DNA of 28,830 nucleotides from Chara braunii. Its lineage: Eukaryota; Streptophyta; Charophyceae; Charales; Characeae. Shown here one piece after another: positions 8,160-15,560 of this stretch (positions are counted from its first letter, which is position 1; each line of letters starts with the position of its first letter). The stretch is from contig BFEA01000120.1 in the NCBI GenBank assembly GCA_003427395.1, positions 479,094-507,923 on the forward strand. The letters are read 5' to 3'. A program made the translations under genes and the position numbers. The notes under the pieces were generated by a model that worked only from the letters and a program-made list of their open reading frames with translations, was not told the DNA's origin and searched no databases.

Positions 8160-8885
8160 TCGTCAATGGTGGTCTTATAAATGACTTGTGATTCTAGGGA
8201 CTCCTAGCAACTCATTTTAGGAGGCTCCATTGCTGTTATACTCAGTGATCTGTGACTATCCGATGCCAGAACGACGCTGGCCGGTACTGGGGTGTTGCCC
8301 TGTAACCTGCTGATGCAGGAATGTGAGGCCTGGTAGAGAGATCTGCGGCATTCCAAGGGACAACTAAGCGTTGCTGCTGAGAAGACGCTGGTCGGAGCTG
8401 GGGCGAGTCGTGTTGCCCTGTAACCCAACAGGATGGGGGTATGAGGCCTGGAAGAGCCCGGCAAGGAGCAAGACACTGTTGGAAGAATTTTAGAAGGGAT
8501 TGCTAGGGATTCTGAGGGTTTTTAGCATTTGTAAGACCTTTGTGGTGACAATTTTTTCTTAAATAATTCAGAATTTGTGAAGTTTAGAAGGAACCTTCTC
8601 ATATTTTTTCTCCTCATATTCTTTCATATTTTTTCAGACCTTTTCTGAATTTTTGCCTATCTCGTGGGGTTCTTCATCGAATAGGCTAGTAATTGATCAT
8701 GATCCTATTTTCAGACAAAACCGGGTAAGAATCCCCGTAGCTCAAAGTTTTTCTGTATATGTTCTCAAACATGTTTCATGTTTCATGTTTCAAATGGGAC
8801 GCTGGGCCCGGTTCCCAGCACGTGCGGCTCCCCACGAATAGATTGGAGCATTGTTCCCCCCCCCCCCCCAAAAAAAAAAAAAAAA
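8160..8885 (+). mobile_element. GCCAG element, third copy, complete with type B tail
   Basis: This is the most complete plus-strand example. The 5' part is GATTCTAGGGACTCCTAGCA. Module 1 holds GATGCCAGAACGACGCTGGC and TTGCCCTGTAACC (8261-8345). Module 2 holds AAGACGCTGGTCGGAGC and GCCCTGTAACCC (8385-8465). An AT-rich middle (8500-8700) and a weak CCGGG/CCCCG hairpin (8730) follow. The type B tail is 8796-8855 and poly(A) is 8870-8885. It has no coding capacity. Stem-loop 1 is GCTGGGCCCGGTTCCCAGC. Confidence 0.82.
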
Positions 8886-8987
8886 GGTGTCTTTCAGACC
8901 ACAACCTCCCTTGCACACGATTAGTTGGTGCTGGGCTGACACCCCACATACTTGTCCCCCAGTTTATTACAACACATTCACAGACCA

Positions 8988-9056
8988 AATGTCATTGTAG
9001 CTCAGTAGGTGTGAGCTGGGAATTGTCTATTGTGAGGGTCAGGGTTTGATGCTCCA
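8988..9056 (+). mobile_element. tRNA-like head abutting the LINE remnant
   Basis: TGTAGCTCAGTAGGTGTGAG matches a polymerase III A box, and GGTTTGATGCTCC about 40 nt later resembles a B box. It runs straight into LINE ORF2 codons at about 9057 with no poly(A) between. It could be a SINE head joined to LINE sequence by template switching, or a chance juxtaposition at the 5' truncation point. The cloverleaf is incomplete, so it is not called as a tRNA gene. Confidence 0.5.
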
Positions 9057-10361
9057 CTTGGAGTTGGCCCTGGAGAGGACTATTGAGTTGATCCCCTTGG
9101 ATTGGATCCGTATTCTCAAAAAAGGACCTGAAATTAAGGCCAACGATTGGGTGGCCTTCATTGACAACAATCACGTAATAGGCAATATTTTGGAAATCGA
9201 GCCAAATGGAGTTATATTAGCATCCCTCTTTATCCTTAAAGAAGATAACAAAGTAATTCCCCATCCGGAGGATGATATCAGGTGGGTAACTGCTGATCAA
9301 ATCTTCAGGATTAGAGTATTACAGACTAGAAATGAATGGTTAGCTTTCAGACCCAACACTCCCATCTCACACTTAGCAATGGATCCCCCATCATGGAAAT
9401 GGGGATCGCATCTCAAAGGGAATAGGAATTACACCAGATCCCTCCATACCCTATCAGTTAAATCAACATACAGAATGTTGAAACCTACAATCAACCTCAG
9501 GGATAGGGTATCCAACAGATGGATGAGGCATCTTAATCTGGACATAAATGATCTAAAGCACAAATAGTGGTTTCGTAACAAGAACTTTAAACCAACCAAA
9601 ATTGCATCCTTACAATGGCATATTGAACACAGATGCCTCCCTACTAATGACTGGTTGATAAATGAAACTGCCCAAGACAAGAACAATAAAGCCCAGCCAT
9701 GGTGCAAACTATGTAAAATTGCTTATCCAAGTAGAATGATTCCGGAAACAATTAACACATATTCCTTCAGTGCCCAGGCTCAGTATGGCTTTGGACATGG
9801 TGGGACAGAATTTGGAATAACTTAGAGACCAAGACTCAGTGGCCATGGGGCTGGCAACCCCTTCTATTGGAAGCATGGAGTGTCGTTCCTTTTGATGAAT
9901 TTACTCACAATTTGTTTATTCTCCGTAGGAGGGCAATTTTATGGGCCATTTGGAGGAGAAGATGCATCTATGAGTGGGAAGGAGCCAGGGTGGATGACCC
10001 AGAGTTCATGAAAACCATCAAAGAACAAATTCAGATTGGCATCCTGCACCAATGGGAACTCAGAAAAGAGAAAATTCAGTTTTTATCCAACAAAAAGAAA
10101 ATCTCCCAGCAAATACAATAGTTCAACTTGATCTGGCTTAGAGGGAAACAGGGGGGGGAAATAGGGAAGGTGGTATGGGAAGGAGCTACAGAGGATGAGG
10201 AAGGAGACATCAAAAGGAATTACAAAATCATTTTTGAAGACTGGTGTTCGATTGATCCCTCAATTCCCTTGAGACCCCTCTCAGAATTTCCTGACCCATT
10301 CCCACCCCCCCCAAGTGTGTTAGTCCCCACCTCTTGGTTTGGAATAGGCGATAACATGTGA
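9057..10361 (+). pseudogene. LINE ORF2 C-terminal remnant (post-RT region with zf-RVT finger)
   Basis: The reverse-transcriptase core is absent; this is the region downstream of it. In order: IELIPLDWIRILKKGPEIKA, a segment up to HTLSVKSTYRMLKPTINLRD, then WF..FKPTKIASLQWHIEHR. The zf-RVT finger follows: WCKLCK, then HIFLQCPGSVWLWTWWDRIW in another frame, giving the C-x2-C...H-x4-C ligands. The C-terminal tail is RRRAILWAIWRRRCIYEWEG, ending LRPLSEFPDPFPPPPS. Disablements visible: TAG at 9566-9568, a one-base deletion near 9756 inside the finger, and TAG at about 10119. It encodes no working protein. The homologue at 22710-24240 gives the alignment; L1-like plant LINEs are the likely group, inferred from the finger. 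Confidence 0.88.
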
Positions 10362-10831
10362 GTTGAATAGGACAGTAACTGCTGTTAGAATCATGGCTGC
10401 ATGAGTTTGCTTGACTGTGGGACGCCTAGAGGGGGAATTGTCTTGATGCTTTTCTCACAATGGGTTTCATTTCGATGGTTTGGATGGGGGACAATACAAA
10501 CACAAATCGCAGGAGACAGCACTATCATCAGAGGCACTAGTTCCTCCGTAGTACCAGGGCTTATGAGTGAAATCTGGCACCATTCTATTGAGGGTGAAGA
10601 GGTACAGGGGACGCTGGGCCCGGTTCCCAGCAAGTGTTTGTCTATTATCTTTGTGTTACATCTCAAGGGACGCTGGACCCGTTTTCCAGCAGGTGCAGCT
10701 CCCCACCAATAGACTGGAGCCCCCATTGTGTCAGGTAGGAGTGTATGCTCCTATCATCACTCCTATCGGATACCACGTTTTTTTTTTTTTTAAGAAGAAA
10801 AAAGGAAAAAAAAGAAAAAAAAGAAAAAAAG
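10362..10831 (+). mobile_element. LINE 3' UTR and double hairpin tail
   Basis: After the ORF2 remnant comes a roughly 200-nt UTR ending in the conserved motif GGCACC..GAGGGTGAAGAGG (10575-10602). Next is one isolated type B stem-loop 1 (10608-10632), a roughly 35-nt spacer, and a complete type A tail (10667-10775). The end is T-rich then A-rich (10778-10831). Stem-loop 3 is GGTAGGAGTG / CACTCCTATC around GCTCCTATC. Confidence 0.85.
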
Positions 10832-10889
10832 AATACAGACATATATAGACAGTTTCTAACTTGCGGACATAATTACACAACACGGTATA

Positions 10890-10920
10890 GGGAAGCTGGA
10901 CCCAATTTCCAGCAGATACA
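10890..10920 (+). repeat. Isolated hairpin-tail stem-loop 1
   Basis: GCTGGACCCAATTTCCAGC followed by AGATACA. This is the same spacer start as the tandem hairpin at 11253, so it probably belongs to the same array interrupted by the gap. Confidence 0.8.
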
Positions 10921-10940
10921 AATTACATCATTGTAATACT

Positions 10941-10999
10941 CATCACATCATGGTTAGGGTTTCGTCTGATTGGATTGATGCCTCAGTTTGTTTTAGAGA
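10941..10999. repeat. Left copy of a 59-bp direct repeat flanking the assembly gap
   Basis: CATCACATCATGGTTAGGGT up to TTTGTTTTAGAGA is repeated almost exactly at 11126-11184 with a 185-bp offset. Either a tandem repeat collapsed at the gap or one sequence was placed twice by the assembler. Confidence 0.9.
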
Positions 11000-11124
11000 N
11001 NNNNNNNNNNNNNNNNNNNNNNNNNNNNNNNNNNNNNNNNNNNNNNNNNNNNNNNNNNNNNNNNNNNNNNNNNNNNNNNNNNNNNNNNNNNNNNNNNNNN
11101 NNNNNNNNNNNNNNNNNNNNNNNN
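11000..11124. other. Assembly gap (125 N)
   Basis: A run of undetermined bases flanked by the 59-bp direct repeat described at 10941 and 11126. Its size may be only an estimate. Confidence 0.99.
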
Positions 11125-11125
11125 A

Positions 11126-11184
11126 CATCACATCATTGTTAGGGTTTCGTCTGATTGGATTGATGCCTCAGTTTGTTTTAGAGA
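11126..11184. repeat. Right copy of the 59-bp direct repeat flanking the gap
   Basis: Near-identical to 10941-10999 (one or two differences near CATCATTGTTAGGG). Immediately downstream lies the tandem hairpin array. Confidence 0.9.
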
Positions 11185-11204
11185 TTCTATAGATCAGATG
11201 GATA

Positions 11205-11455
11205 GGGACGCTGGACCCGGTTTCCAGCACATACATTCACACCATTGGATACGGACGCTGGATCTGATTTCCAGCAGATACATTTTCATCGTTGTACAGG
11301 GACGCTGGACCCGATTTCCAGCAGGTGTAGCTCCCCACCAATAGATGGAGCCTTCGACGCCGGAGCCTACTTATTGGGGATGCTCTTATCACCTCGTTAA
11401 GTAGGTTTCCTGTGTCTCATGAGTATGTAAAAAGAAAAAAGAAAAAAAAAAGAAA
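11205..11455 (+). mobile_element. Tandem hairpin array ending in a type A tail
   Basis: Stem-loop 1 is repeated three times about 47 nt apart: 11205 (loop CCCGGTT), 11252 (loop TCTGATT) and 11299 (loop CCCGATT). The first two are followed by ACATACATT-like spacers and the last by a full tail. Stem-loop 3 has a unique stem (CCTACTTA 11366-11373 with TAAGTAGG 11398-11405) around the standard GCTCTTATCACC. An A-rich end is at 11428-11455. Counting the copy at 10890, at least four hairpins precede one poly(A). Confidence 0.88.
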
Positions 11456-11459
11456 ATCT

Positions 11460-11757
11460 ACTGGGTGTTCCCAGGTCTAGTTTGGGGGATACTCCAAACA
11501 CCCTCATGAAGGCCTGCAGTAGCGTGTTCATACCTAGCTCCTGAAGTACCCGTACAACGGGCTTGTGTGACTCTGCTTCAACCAGGGCCGAGCAGAGGTT
11601 CCTGCTCAGCCTGGGTGTCTGCGACCGCTGTCTGGTTGAGTCACCCCCCCAAGATGGTGATGGGTGATGGCTGAGTGCCAAAGGTGACTCTCATATGTCA
11701 ATAATCCAGCCTCTACAACAACCTGGGCTTAACAACAACAACAAAAAAAAAAAAGGA
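11460..11757 (+). mobile_element. SINE ending in CTACAACAACCTGGGCTT
   Basis: The body contains CACCCTCATGAAGGCCTGCA, GTAGCGTGTTCATACC, GGGCTTGTGTGACTCTGCTT and CAAGATGGTGATGGGTGATG. It finishes with GCCTCTACAACAACCTGGGC and an AAC/A-rich tail. The minus strand at 26650-27060 carries the same order of blocks. The 3' end is the one on the tRNA-headed SINE at 5455-5735, but the 5' head here is not tRNA-like and may be truncated. Confidence 0.75.
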
Positions 11758-11890
11758 AGAAGATGGTGATGGGTGATGGTCCCGGGCGGTTAACACTAGG
11801 GTAGGACAGAGGGGGTGGGGGTGCGCCAGGGAAATTGACAAGACGAAGGGTGGGGGGGGTCTTCTGAGGGGTTTCAAAAAAAAAAGAAAA
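11758..11890 (+). mobile_element. Second partial copy of the same SINE body
   Basis: AGATGGTGATGGGTGATGGT recurs immediately after the previous A tail. GGTTAACACTAGGGTAGGAC and GGGGGTGCGCCAGGG follow, matching in inverse 26820-26880. It ends in A's at 11877-11890. Confidence 0.7.
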
Positions 11891-11891
11891 A

Positions 11892-12030
11892 GGGGAAACT
11901 ACACGGGAGTCACAAAAACGAGTTATAATTGCGCTATGGGCCAAGATACAGCTTGCAATTGCGCTTTGGGCACCCTGCCTGGCCAGAAAGCTAGGTTGTA
12001 TACATTGCCCGAACTGCAATTCGAAACTGT
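11892..12030. repeat. Truncated copy of the 197-bp foldback
   Basis: It starts GGGGAAACTACACGGGAGTC and follows the left arm and loop of the 25061-25257 element through AAAGCTAGGTTG and CTGCAATTCGAAACTGTA. It stops at a run of A's where the right arm should continue. Sequence identity in the arm is high by eye. Confidence 0.8.
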
Positions 12031-12149
12031 AAAAAAAGAATCATATGGGCCAAAATGGCAGTTTCGGGACTCGCCATTTCCCACAACTGCATATGTCTGA
12101 TTGACAAGGAGGCTGACTCTTATGCTGCTGGTACTCTGTGCTGGATAAG

Positions 12150-12480
12150 CATGAACCTGTTCTTTTTTTTTCAGGAGTCCAGGGTGTCGTAGAGGCCAGC
12201 CACTGAGTGCACAGTGATCACCTGGAGCTGTGAGCCGCGGCTGTCCTGGAATATGAGACCACCTCCCATCATCCCATCCTCATGTCAATACTCCTAGCGC
12301 ACCCCCTATCCCACTATCCTACCTCAGTGTGACCAGCACTCAGGACCATTGCCCTGTTCTCAGTACTGTCTCAGCAGTTCCAACTTCAAGTGTTTTTTCC
12401 CCCTTTTCTTCCCCTTAAAGCACTACTTCCTTTTCCCATGCTGGCCTCGGGTGGGCCTCCGACCTTTTAGGAGGCCAAAT
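12150..12480 (-). mobile_element. Decayed SINE body, minus strand
   Basis: A T-rich tract (12161-12171) is followed by GTCGTAGAGGCCAGCC, an inverse relative of the CTACAACAACCTGGGC ending. Further on (12290-12345) lies the inverse of the GTGGTAGACATTGAGGTAGG block. Between these, and up to 12480, no other feature is recognised. Confidence 0.5.
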
Positions 12481-12611
12481 GACGGCTGCCGATGAGACTT
12501 GTCAACGGTGGATGAGACTTATCAACGGTGGTCGTGTTCGGGCCCAGCCCCCAATTTTTTTGGAATAAGATATTTTCCCGTTTTCCCAACAGCGGGAAAG
12601 GCAGTGGTGGT
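12480..12611. mobile_element. MITE, right end only
   Basis: GGGAAAGGCAGTGGTGGT (12596-12611 region) followed by TTAA matches the right terminus of the MITE at 14113-14271 (GGGAAAGGTACTGGTGGT then TTAA). Its TTAA is shared with the left duplication of the next MITE. A left terminus was not found, so the start is approximate. Confidence 0.6.
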
Positions 12612-12764
12612 TTAAACCACCAGTACTTGGGCACTGCGCGCCGCCGCACTGTGCGCCGGAGGTCGAAGCGACATGGGCTGTGGATTCGATTTATCCACGG
12701 ACCGCCGGCCGCGAAATTTTCGTAGCGTTAACGCTAAGGCCGGCCCCAAGTACTGGTGGTTTAA
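12612..12764. mobile_element. MITE with 16-bp terminal inverted repeats and TTAA duplication
   Basis: The left end ACCACCAGTACTTGGG (12616) and right end CCCAAGTACTGGTGGT (ending 12760) are perfect inverses, flanked by TTAA at 12612-12615 and 12761-12764. The 145-bp interior is GC-rich and non-coding, with small palindromes: GTGGAT..ATCCAC at 12675-12693 and AGCGTTAACGCT at 12724-12735. TTAA duplication is typical of piggyBac-type transposases, which must act in trans. Confidence 0.88.
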
Positions 12765-12780
12765 GAGGCTGCGATCTAGT

Positions 12781-12823
12781 GGTAGGGATGCAACACCTGC
12801 TGGAAATCGGTTCCAGCATCCCA
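12781..12823 (-). repeat. Partial hairpin tail
   Basis: On minus this is GGGATGCTGGAACCGATTTCCAGC then AGGTGTTGC. Stem-loop 2 is broken off. The adjacent sequence to the left is the MITE flank. Confidence 0.7.
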
Positions 12824-13157
12824 TAAACAAGATTTCCGGAATTCCAAGCTCTACTATAGCATGCTTGGGGTCAGATCTACATAGCCCATGGATACTGAGA
12901 AGCTGCAGCTTCAGCTTGGCATCGATCGACAGTGGTGGGACTTATCTTTTCCTTCTTTTGGGTTTCCGTTTCTAATAACTAGCACAACATTTTGCTGGGG
13001 ATGACAGGAATTCCAAGGAGCACAGCTGGCATCTATAGTCCATTGATCACAATTGTAACCATCCTTTAAAAACAATAATGATAAGTTATATGGTGTGCCA
13101 CCATGCTTGCTGTTATAATCTCCTATCCAATCTCTATTTGTGGGAAACCGGATAGAT
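12824..13157. other. No feature recognised
   Basis: Mixed-composition sequence without an ORF, repeat copy or RNA motif that I can support. It carries the target site of the retroposon at 13176. Confidence 0.5.
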
Positions 13158-13301
13158 GGTTTTGGAAAGCCAGCAGGTGCTGCTCCCCACCGATAGATTG
13201 GATCCAGCTGTCGCAGGGAGTACTCGTGGAGGCTGGTCATATCACCCACACTAGTGACTCCTGGGACACACAAAAAAAAGAAAGGTTTTGGAAAGCCAGC
13301 A
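13158..13301 (+). mobile_element. 5'-truncated hairpin-tail retroposon with 18-bp target-site duplication
   Basis: GGTTTTGGAAAGCCAGCA occurs at 13158-13175 and again at 13284-13301. Between lies a tail lacking stem-loop 1: it begins at GGTGCTGCTCCCCACC, keeps stem-loop 2 (diverged) and has a diverged third region with CATATCACC, then A-rich CAAAAAAAAGAAA. The CCAGCA at the 5' junction is present in both target and element, the microhomology expected for abortive target-primed reverse transcription. Confidence 0.88.
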
Positions 13302-13366
13302 AGCAATCACACATTTGCAGCAAGGCTTCCACAAGCCGTTACCTTTTTAGGAGAAGCCTCCAAGAT

Positions 13367-13558
13367 AGCAACATGTGATGCAGGGACGGTGACGCTGGAC
13401 CCCCTTTCCAGCAGGTGCTGCTCCCCACCAATAGATGGAGCCTCCCTGGGAATGCTAGTGGTGCCTGCTCTTATCAGCACCCCTAACAATGGCTAACATC
13501 AACCCGGGCTGTTCATCCAGAAAAAAAAAAGAAAAAAAAAGAAGCAACATGTGATGCA
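13367..13558 (+). mobile_element. Complete tail-only retroposon with 16-bp target-site duplication
   Basis: AGCAACATGTGATGCA flanks the unit at 13367-13382 and 13543-13558. The insert (13383-13542) is just GGGACGGTGACGCTGG, then the three stem-loops of a type A tail, a short end (ACATCAACCCGGGCTG), and A10GA9G. Stem-loop 1 is GCTGGACCCCCTTTCCAGC. There is no additional body, so roughly 135 nt plus poly(A) is sufficient for mobilisation or is the remnant of a severe 5' truncation. GGGACG at the exact 5' end, as in other copies, argues that this is a real element end. Confidence 0.92.
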
Positions 13559-13727
13559 TATTACCTCTTTACCTCAGCCAGTCGCCTGCTACCTCTCTAC
13601 GGTAACCTCAGCCCACGGCTTCCTCGCTCTCTAAATCAGCCCACCACATCCTACCCCTCTACCAAACCCCTTCCAAACCCAGCTACCCGCTCCGTGGTTA
13701 CTGATTTCGTTCGTTCTACCACTAACA
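13559..13727. other. Pyrimidine-rich stretch, nothing recognised
   Basis: CT/ACC-rich sequence with no supported ORF or repeat homology in the window. Confidence 0.4.
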
Positions 13728-13845
13728 TTTTTTTCCTTTTTCTTTTTGCTGGAAAAATAAGGTCCAGCATCCATTTACAAGATTAGAGCAGACATGAACA
13801 CGGAGGAGCACCATTGATTGCCATCTTGCAAGGGGATTGACTACC
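13728..13845 (-). mobile_element. HT retroposon remnant: stem-loop 1 directly followed by poly(A)
   Basis: On minus it has the imperfect stem-loop GGCAATCAATGGTGC (13805-13845) and a roughly 40-nt spacer. A diverged stem-loop 1 (GCTGGACC..TTTTTCCAGC) then goes straight into an A-rich tail. Stem-loops 2 and 3 are missing, which could be a deletion or a minimal tail type. Confidence 0.65.
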
Positions 13846-13859
13846 CTCCTAAAAAGTTG

Positions 13860-14108
13860 GCCCACAGTTGAGCTTGCTCCCTCTCCTGGCAAACTGCTTC
13901 CCCCCGCTGCACCAGCCTTCTACTCTCAAACACCTAGCCCCAAACAATTGAATGAGGCTCCCCATATCTCTTCGCTCTTAGCAAAAACAGTCCACAGTGG
14001 AGCTTGTTGCCTCGCCTGGCAAGCTACTTCCCCCTGCTGCAGTAGCCTTCTACACTTAAACACCTATCCCCAAACACGTGAATGAGTCCCATATCCCAGC
14101 TGCCCCTC
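13860..14108. repeat. Two tandem roughly 130-bp repeats
   Basis: CAGTTGAGCTTGCTCCCTCT (13864) and CAGTGGAGCTTGTTGCCTCG (13995) begin two copies that share CTGGCAA(A/G)CT, CCCCGCTGCA/CCCCTGCTGCAG, AGCCTTCTAC and CCCAAACA..TGAATGAG. A third copy is at 15013-15170. None has a conserved reading frame. Confidence 0.82.
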
Positions 14109-14275
14109 TTAAACCACCAGTACCTTTCCCCACTTGAAATCTATAACGGGCCAGGTAACGTGGTAGCCAAGCGGGGGAGGCCCGCCATTGATAAATCGAA
14201 TCGGTGGCCCATTTTTCGTTTCGGGCCTCAGACACTGCCCGCGGCCAACATATGGGAAAGGTACTGGTGGTTTAA
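14109..14275. mobile_element. MITE with 18-bp terminal inverted repeats and TTAA duplication
   Basis: ACCACCAGTACCTTTCCC (14113) and its perfect inverse ending 14271 lie between TTAA duplications (14109-14112, 14272-14275). The interior shares GATAAATCGAATC with the inverse of the MITE at 12616-12760. The outer 11 bp of the inverted repeats are the same in both MITEs. The next 5-7 bp differ between the copies but remain perfectly inverse within each. Confidence 0.9.
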
Positions 14276-14367
14276 GAAAAGTATGCTTGTCTTGGTGTCA
14301 GTCCAGTAGCGAGACCACACACAGGAGTCACCATCTGCTTTCCTCTCATTGCAAATAGGAAATGATT

Positions 14368-14620
14368 GTTTTTTTTTTTGTTTTTTTTTTTAACACTCGG
14401 GGAGGCTCCATCTATTGGTGGGGAGCAACACCTGCTGGAACGCGGGTCCAGGGTCCCTCAACATTTTAGGAAGGGGCATTTTGTAAACAAGAGTTATGTA
14501 ACCGTGCCACATGTCCATCCTACTATAAACATGAGTGAACACCTGAATAGGCACGCAGGCACACATCATTAATTCGATGAGCAGCATTGATTGCCCTCAA
14601 CCGAGGGGATTAACTGGCCA
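14368..14620 (-). mobile_element. HT retroposon, minus strand
   Basis: On minus, in order: the imperfect stem-loop AGTTAATCCCCTCGG..GGGCAATCAATGCTGC (14580-14617), a roughly 120-nt spacer, and a tail (14394-14457) with stem-loop 1 GCTGGACCCGCGTTCCAGC preceded by GGACCC. Stem-loop 2 follows, then poly(A), seen as T's at 14369-14391. Stem-loop 3 is missing. The body upstream is not recognised. Confidence 0.8.
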
Positions 14621-14855
14621 TCGCAGTCGAACATCTTACCCCTAGTTTGAATCCCTCGTCATCGTCAGAATCGCTCTTGCAGCACCCGGGGAGGAGGGGC
14701 ATTCAGAATAGGGGCTTTTGGAAAATCAATTATAGCAAAACCTTGGACAAAAGTCCGGTTCCACCATTGATTGTAAGTATGTCAGTGGAGGGTGTCTTGC
14801 AGATTGGATCCCTTCGACATTTGCACATCTCCATATGCAGTTACTGACATTGATA
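14621..14855. other. No feature recognised
   Basis: Sequence between two hairpin-tail elements, with no supported gene. Confidence 0.4.
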
Positions 14856-15010
14856 GGGACGCTGGACCCGGTTTCCAGCAAGTGATGCTCCCCACTAATA
14901 GATTGGAGCCAGCAAACAGTGGGGACACGACCCTCTGAAGGCCGCTTGTATCGCCTCCTGGGGATGGGGCCCTGATGATGTTCCTGTAAAAAAAAGAAAA
15001 GAAAGAAAGG
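14856..15010 (+). mobile_element. Hairpin tail with divergent third region and A-rich end
   Basis: Stem-loop 1 is GCTGGACCCGGTTTCCAGC, and stem-loop 2 keeps GCTCCCCACTAATAGATTGG. The third region (GGGGACACGACC..GGGGCCCTGATG) does not carry the usual loop. It ends in AAAAAAAAGAAAAG. Confidence 0.8.
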
Positions 15011-15012
15011 AG

Positions 15013-15170
15013 GTCGACAGTGGAGCTTGTTGCCTCTCCTGGCAAAACAATACCTCCTGCTGCAGCAGCCTTGAAGTTCCCCAAACAAGGGAATGAGTCT
15101 TCCCATGCTTCCCCCTGCTCCAGCAGCCTTCTACTCTCAAGAACCTAGTGACCTAGCCCCGAATAAGTGA
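15013..15170. repeat. Third copy of the roughly 130-bp repeat
   Basis: CAGTGGAGCTTGTTGCCTCT, then CTGCTGCAGCAGCC, a second CCCCCTGCTCCAGCAGCCTT, CTACTCTCAAGAACCTAG and GTGAACGAGA parallel the copies at 13860-14108. Confidence 0.75.
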
Positions 15171-15198
15171 ACGAGACCCGTACGTTGGAGCCACTCCT

Positions 15199-15328
15199 TT
15201 TTTTTTTTTTTTTTTTTTTTTTCACAAGCCACCACTTCTTTTCTTTCCTTTTTTTTTTTTTTTTTTTTTTTTTTCCAAAGCACTCCATCTATTGGTGGGG
15301 AGCTGCACCTGCTGGAAAATGAGTCCAG
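15199..15328 (-). mobile_element. Hairpin tail, minus strand, with long poly(T)
   Basis: T tracts at 15199-15222 and 15248-15274 precede a tail with stem-loop 2 (CTCC..ATTGGTGGGGAG) and stem-loop 1 (CTGGACTCATTTTCCAGC on minus). There is no stem-loop 3. It is cut on the right by the A tail of the next minus-strand element. Confidence 0.75.
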
Positions 15329-15331
15329 CGA

Positions 15332-15560
15332 TTTTTTTATTTTTTTATTTTTTTTTGGAAACAGACTCCACCAGTGTTAGTGATGCTGATAAGAGCAGAC
15401 ACCACAAGCACCTATGGAGAGGGTCCGTCTATTGGTGGGGAGCATCACCTGCTGGAAAACGGGTCCAGCGTCCCTTATACAGACTGAGATTGAGATACAT
15501 CTGAGCTACATCTGAGATANGGGGGGGGGGGGGACCTCTTCACCCTGGATCCAGCGCCAA
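15332..15560 (-). mobile_element. LINE 3' UTR with type A hairpin tail
   Basis: On minus this carries the conserved UTR motif GGCGCTGG..CAGGGTGAAGAGG (15535-15558), a G/C homopolymer with one N at 15520, and a spacer with repeated CTGAGAT/ATCTCAG words. The type A tail (15358-15475) and A/T-rich end (15332-15357) follow. It is continuous with the ORF2 remnant at 15791-16210. Confidence 0.82.

Larger units (their letters stand above)
6177..8160 (+). mobile_element. GCCAG element, second copy, split by a 1.5-kb insertion
   Basis: The 5' end (6177-6230, GATTCTGGGGACTTCTAGCA then AGGCTATTTT) is cut off and resumes at 7751 with GGCTATTTGATAATGATGCG, then CTGCGGTTGTTCGATGCCAG. Both modules follow (7793-7990) with the usual TGTAACC and GAGGCCTGG motifs. 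Its 3' part (8060-8160) has no hairpin tail. The repeated GGCTATTT at both edges is the target-site duplication of the inserted retroposon. Confidence 0.8.
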
